A stretch of DNA of 5,507 nucleotides from the NCBI GenBank assembly GCA_018061385.1, contig JAGOUF010000197.1:1-5507 (forward strand), written 5' to 3'. The stretch is from Chitinophagaceae bacterium (GTDB lineage Bacteria; Bacteroidota; Bacteroidia; Chitinophagales; Chitinophagaceae). Of this stretch, positions 4,434 to 5,507 are shown one piece after another (position 1 is the first letter of the stretch; each line of letters begins with the position of its first letter). The position numbers were made by a program, and so were the translations under genes. The notes under the pieces were generated by a model. The model saw nothing but the letters and a program-made list of their open reading frames with translations, was not told where the DNA came from and did not search any database.

Positions 4434-5507
4434 ATGAAGGTTTCAATTCAACCATCAATTTTAACTGGAAATATTTTTGCACCAGCTTCTAAAAGTTCCA
4501 TGCAAAGGGCTTGTGCTGCTGCATTGATAAGAAATGGAGAAAGTATCATTCACAATCCTGGAGTTAGCAACGATGATAAAGCTGCATTGGATATTATTCA
4601 AAAATTGGGAGCTGAATTAATTATTAACAATGAAGAATTAATCATTAAAAGTTCAGGGGTAAACCCAAAACTCCCCCCTTCAGGGGATAGGGGTATTAAT
4701 TGTGGTGAAAGCGGATTAAGCATTAGAATGTTTACACCAATTGTTGCATTAAGCAATGAAGCAATTACCATTGATGGAAAAGGAAGTTTATTAACAAGAC
4801 CAATGGATTTTTTTGATGAAATTTTGCCACAACTTTCTGTTGAAGTAAAAAGCAATCAAGGCAAGTTGCCATTGCAAATAAAAGGACCAATTCAACCAAA
4901 AAATATTACTGTTGACGGAAGTCTAAGTTCTCAATTTTTAACAGGATTGTTAATGGCTTATGCAGGAGCCTCCTTAAATCCCTACAAAGGAGGGAGTCTA
5001 GAATCTAATGGTCAAGATGAATCAGTAACTATTACAGTTACAAACCTAAAAAGCAAACCATACATTGATTTGACTTTAGAAGTCATGAAGCAATTTGGCT
5101 TAAATGTTCCAATTAACAACAACTACGAATCATTCACTTTTCACAATCAACCAATTAACCAATCAACCAATCAACAAATTAATTATACTGTAGAAGGAGA
5201 TTGGAGTGGTGCAGCTTTTTTATTGGTTGCAGGTGCTATTGCATCAAAAAACAGGATTGAAATTAAAGGGTTAGATGTGTTTTCAACACAAGCCGATAAA
5301 GCAATATTGCAAGCTTTAATGGATTGTGGTTGTAATATTTCTGTTCAGCCAGAAATAATAGAAGTTGGTTTGCCTGCATCGGGAATTGCCGGTTTAAAAG
5401 CCTTTCAGTTCAATGCAACAGATTGCCCAGATCTGTTTCCACCATTGGTTGCATTGGCAGCTTATTGCAATGGAACAACAGTAATAGAAGGGGTTAGCAG
5501 ATTGGCT
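4434..5507 (+). CDS. aroA: 3-phosphoshikimate 1-carboxyvinyltransferase (EPSP synthase), 3' end outside window
   Basis: The frame stays open to the last base, giving 358 residues. The enzyme transfers enolpyruvyl from phosphoenolpyruvate to shikimate 3-phosphate, step 6 of the shikimate pathway. Counterparts of E. coli residues include K20, S21 and R25 (PASKSSMQR), the CGESGLSIR loop (90-98, with G94 at the Gly96 site and R98 at Arg100), R122, S165-S166-Q167 (DGSLSSQFLT), SKPYID (207-212), VEGDWSG (253-259) and the catalytic D333 (CPD). The KETDR, Arg386 and Lys411 equivalents lie beyond the edge. The start is ATG 4434, 14 bases after aroB; GTG at 4428 is in frame but less likely. Three stretches look inserted: residues about 75-88, about 179-193 and about 238-250. 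They are coded by repeat-like DNA with CCC, CTC, AGG and GGG codons unusual for this AT-rich gene. No frameshift or stop is seen, so the gene appears intact so far. Confidence 0.95.
   Translation, partial: MKVSIQPSILTGNIFAPASKSSMQRACAAALIRNGESIIHNPGVSNDDKAALDIIQKLGAELIINNEELIIKSSGVNPKLPPSGDRGINCGESGLSIRMFTPIVALSNEAITIDGKGSLLTRPMDFFDEILPQLSVEVKSNQGKLPLQIKGPIQPKNITVDGSLSSQFLTGLLMAYAGASLNPYKGGSLESNGQDESVTITVTNLKSKPYIDLTLEVMKQFGLNVPINNNYESFTFHNQPINQSTNQQINYTVEGDWSGAAFLLVAGAIASKNRIEIKGLDVFSTQADKAILQALMDCGCNISVQPEIIEVGLPASGIAGLKAFQFNATDCPDLFPPLVALAAYCNGTTVIEGVSRLA
4652..4694. repeat. GC-rich palindromic element read in frame within aroA (copy type 1)
   Basis: The octamer TTCAGGGG occurs twice, at 4652-4659 and 4679-4686. 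GGG TAAA CCC at 4657-4666 and CCCC TTCA GGGG at 4675-4686 can form adjacent small hairpins, and a further GGGG follows at 4690-4693. The core 4671-4693 has 16 G or C bases of 23, in a gene that is strongly AT-rich. It encodes about residues 74-87 (SGVNPKLPPSGDRG), just before the conserved CGESG active-site loop. The position corresponds to a surface loop in E. coli AroA by eye alignment. C-rich then G-rich repeats of this type occur in Bacteroidota genomes to my recollection, but copy number cannot be tested here. Confidence 0.5.
4965..5003. repeat. palindromic element read in frame within aroA (copy type 2)
   Basis: CCTCCTT at 4969-4975 and AAGGAGG at 4987-4993 form a perfect 7-bp inverted repeat around an 11-base loop. 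GGAG precedes it and GGAGTCTAGA follows. The stretch encodes about residues 178-190 (GASLNPYKGGSLE). E. coli AroA has about 13 fewer residues between the SSQFLTALLM helix and SKPYID, so this looks like a true in-frame insertion in the connecting loop. The purine-rich and pyrimidine-rich blocks contrast with the surrounding coding sequence. Confidence 0.5.
5141..5180. repeat. 8-bp tandem repeat within aroA
   Basis: Five successive 8-base units can be read: TCACAATC (5141), AACCAATT (5149), AACCAATC (5157), AACCAATC (5165) and AACAAATT (5173). The eleven-mer CAATCAACCAA therefore appears at 5144 and again 16 bases later at 5160. It encodes the Asn/Gln-rich stretch at residues about 238-250 (NQPINQSTNQQIN), a loop before the conserved VEGD strand. 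Because the unit is 8 bases, gain or loss of one copy would shift the reading frame, while three units would keep it. Confidence 0.6.

Noticed and set aside
4598..4855. Minus-strand open frame of 85 codons inside aroA.
   Set aside because: It is antisense to well-conserved EPSP synthase motifs and shows no recognisable domain. It is a shadow of the real gene.
1..5507. Search for a new defence, mobile or secondary-metabolite system in the window.
   Set aside because: All complete genes are recognisable housekeeping or shikimate-pathway genes in one orientation, with no integrase, transposase, tRNA or unknown protein. The unusual signals are repeats, not a gene system.

Overview
The window looks like a chromosomal segment of a low-GC member of the Bacteroidota, most likely a Chitinophagales/Sphingobacteriales-type organism. 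This is inferred from several signs. No start codon has a Shine-Dalgarno sequence. The one clear promoter element is the Bacteroidota -7 motif TAnnTTTG. The DAHP synthase carries a C-terminal chorismate mutase, a fusion order known from this phylum. The intergenic gaps are filled with short AAGT/ACTT heptamer repeats. The species cannot be named from the sequence alone.

Layout, all genes on the + strand: (1) 2-220, the C-terminal end of a GNAT-family N-acetyltransferase cut by the window edge. (2) 221-378, an intergenic gap holding a GC-richer block and a promoter. (3) 379-2079, a complete DEAD-box RNA helicase of the DeaD/CsdA type. (4) 2080-2186, a gap with a 13-bp-stem hairpin nested between inverted AT-rich arms. 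(5) 2187-3272, bifunctional DAHP synthase/chorismate mutase. (6) 3273-3399, a gap almost wholly made of ACTT-type heptamers. (7) 3400-4419, aroB, 3-dehydroquinate synthase. (8) 4434-5507, aroA, EPSP synthase, open at the window's 3' edge and lacking its C-terminal part.

The last three genes form a shikimate/aromatic amino acid block. DAHP synthase makes the first intermediate, AroB performs step 2, AroA performs step 6, and the chorismate mutase domain takes chorismate towards prephenate (Phe/Tyr). aroB and aroA are 14 bp apart and are probably co-transcribed. The helicase is a housekeeping neighbour, separated from the pathway genes by a probable terminator.

No new multi-gene system is visible. 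The most unusual signal is inside aroA. The reading frame contains two GC-rich, palindromic, repeat-like segments and one 8-bp tandem repeat, all translated in frame and all at loop positions when compared by eye with E. coli AroA. This resembles protein-embedded palindromic elements such as those known in Rickettsia. The heptamer arrays in the two intergenic gaps are a second repeat family worth following.
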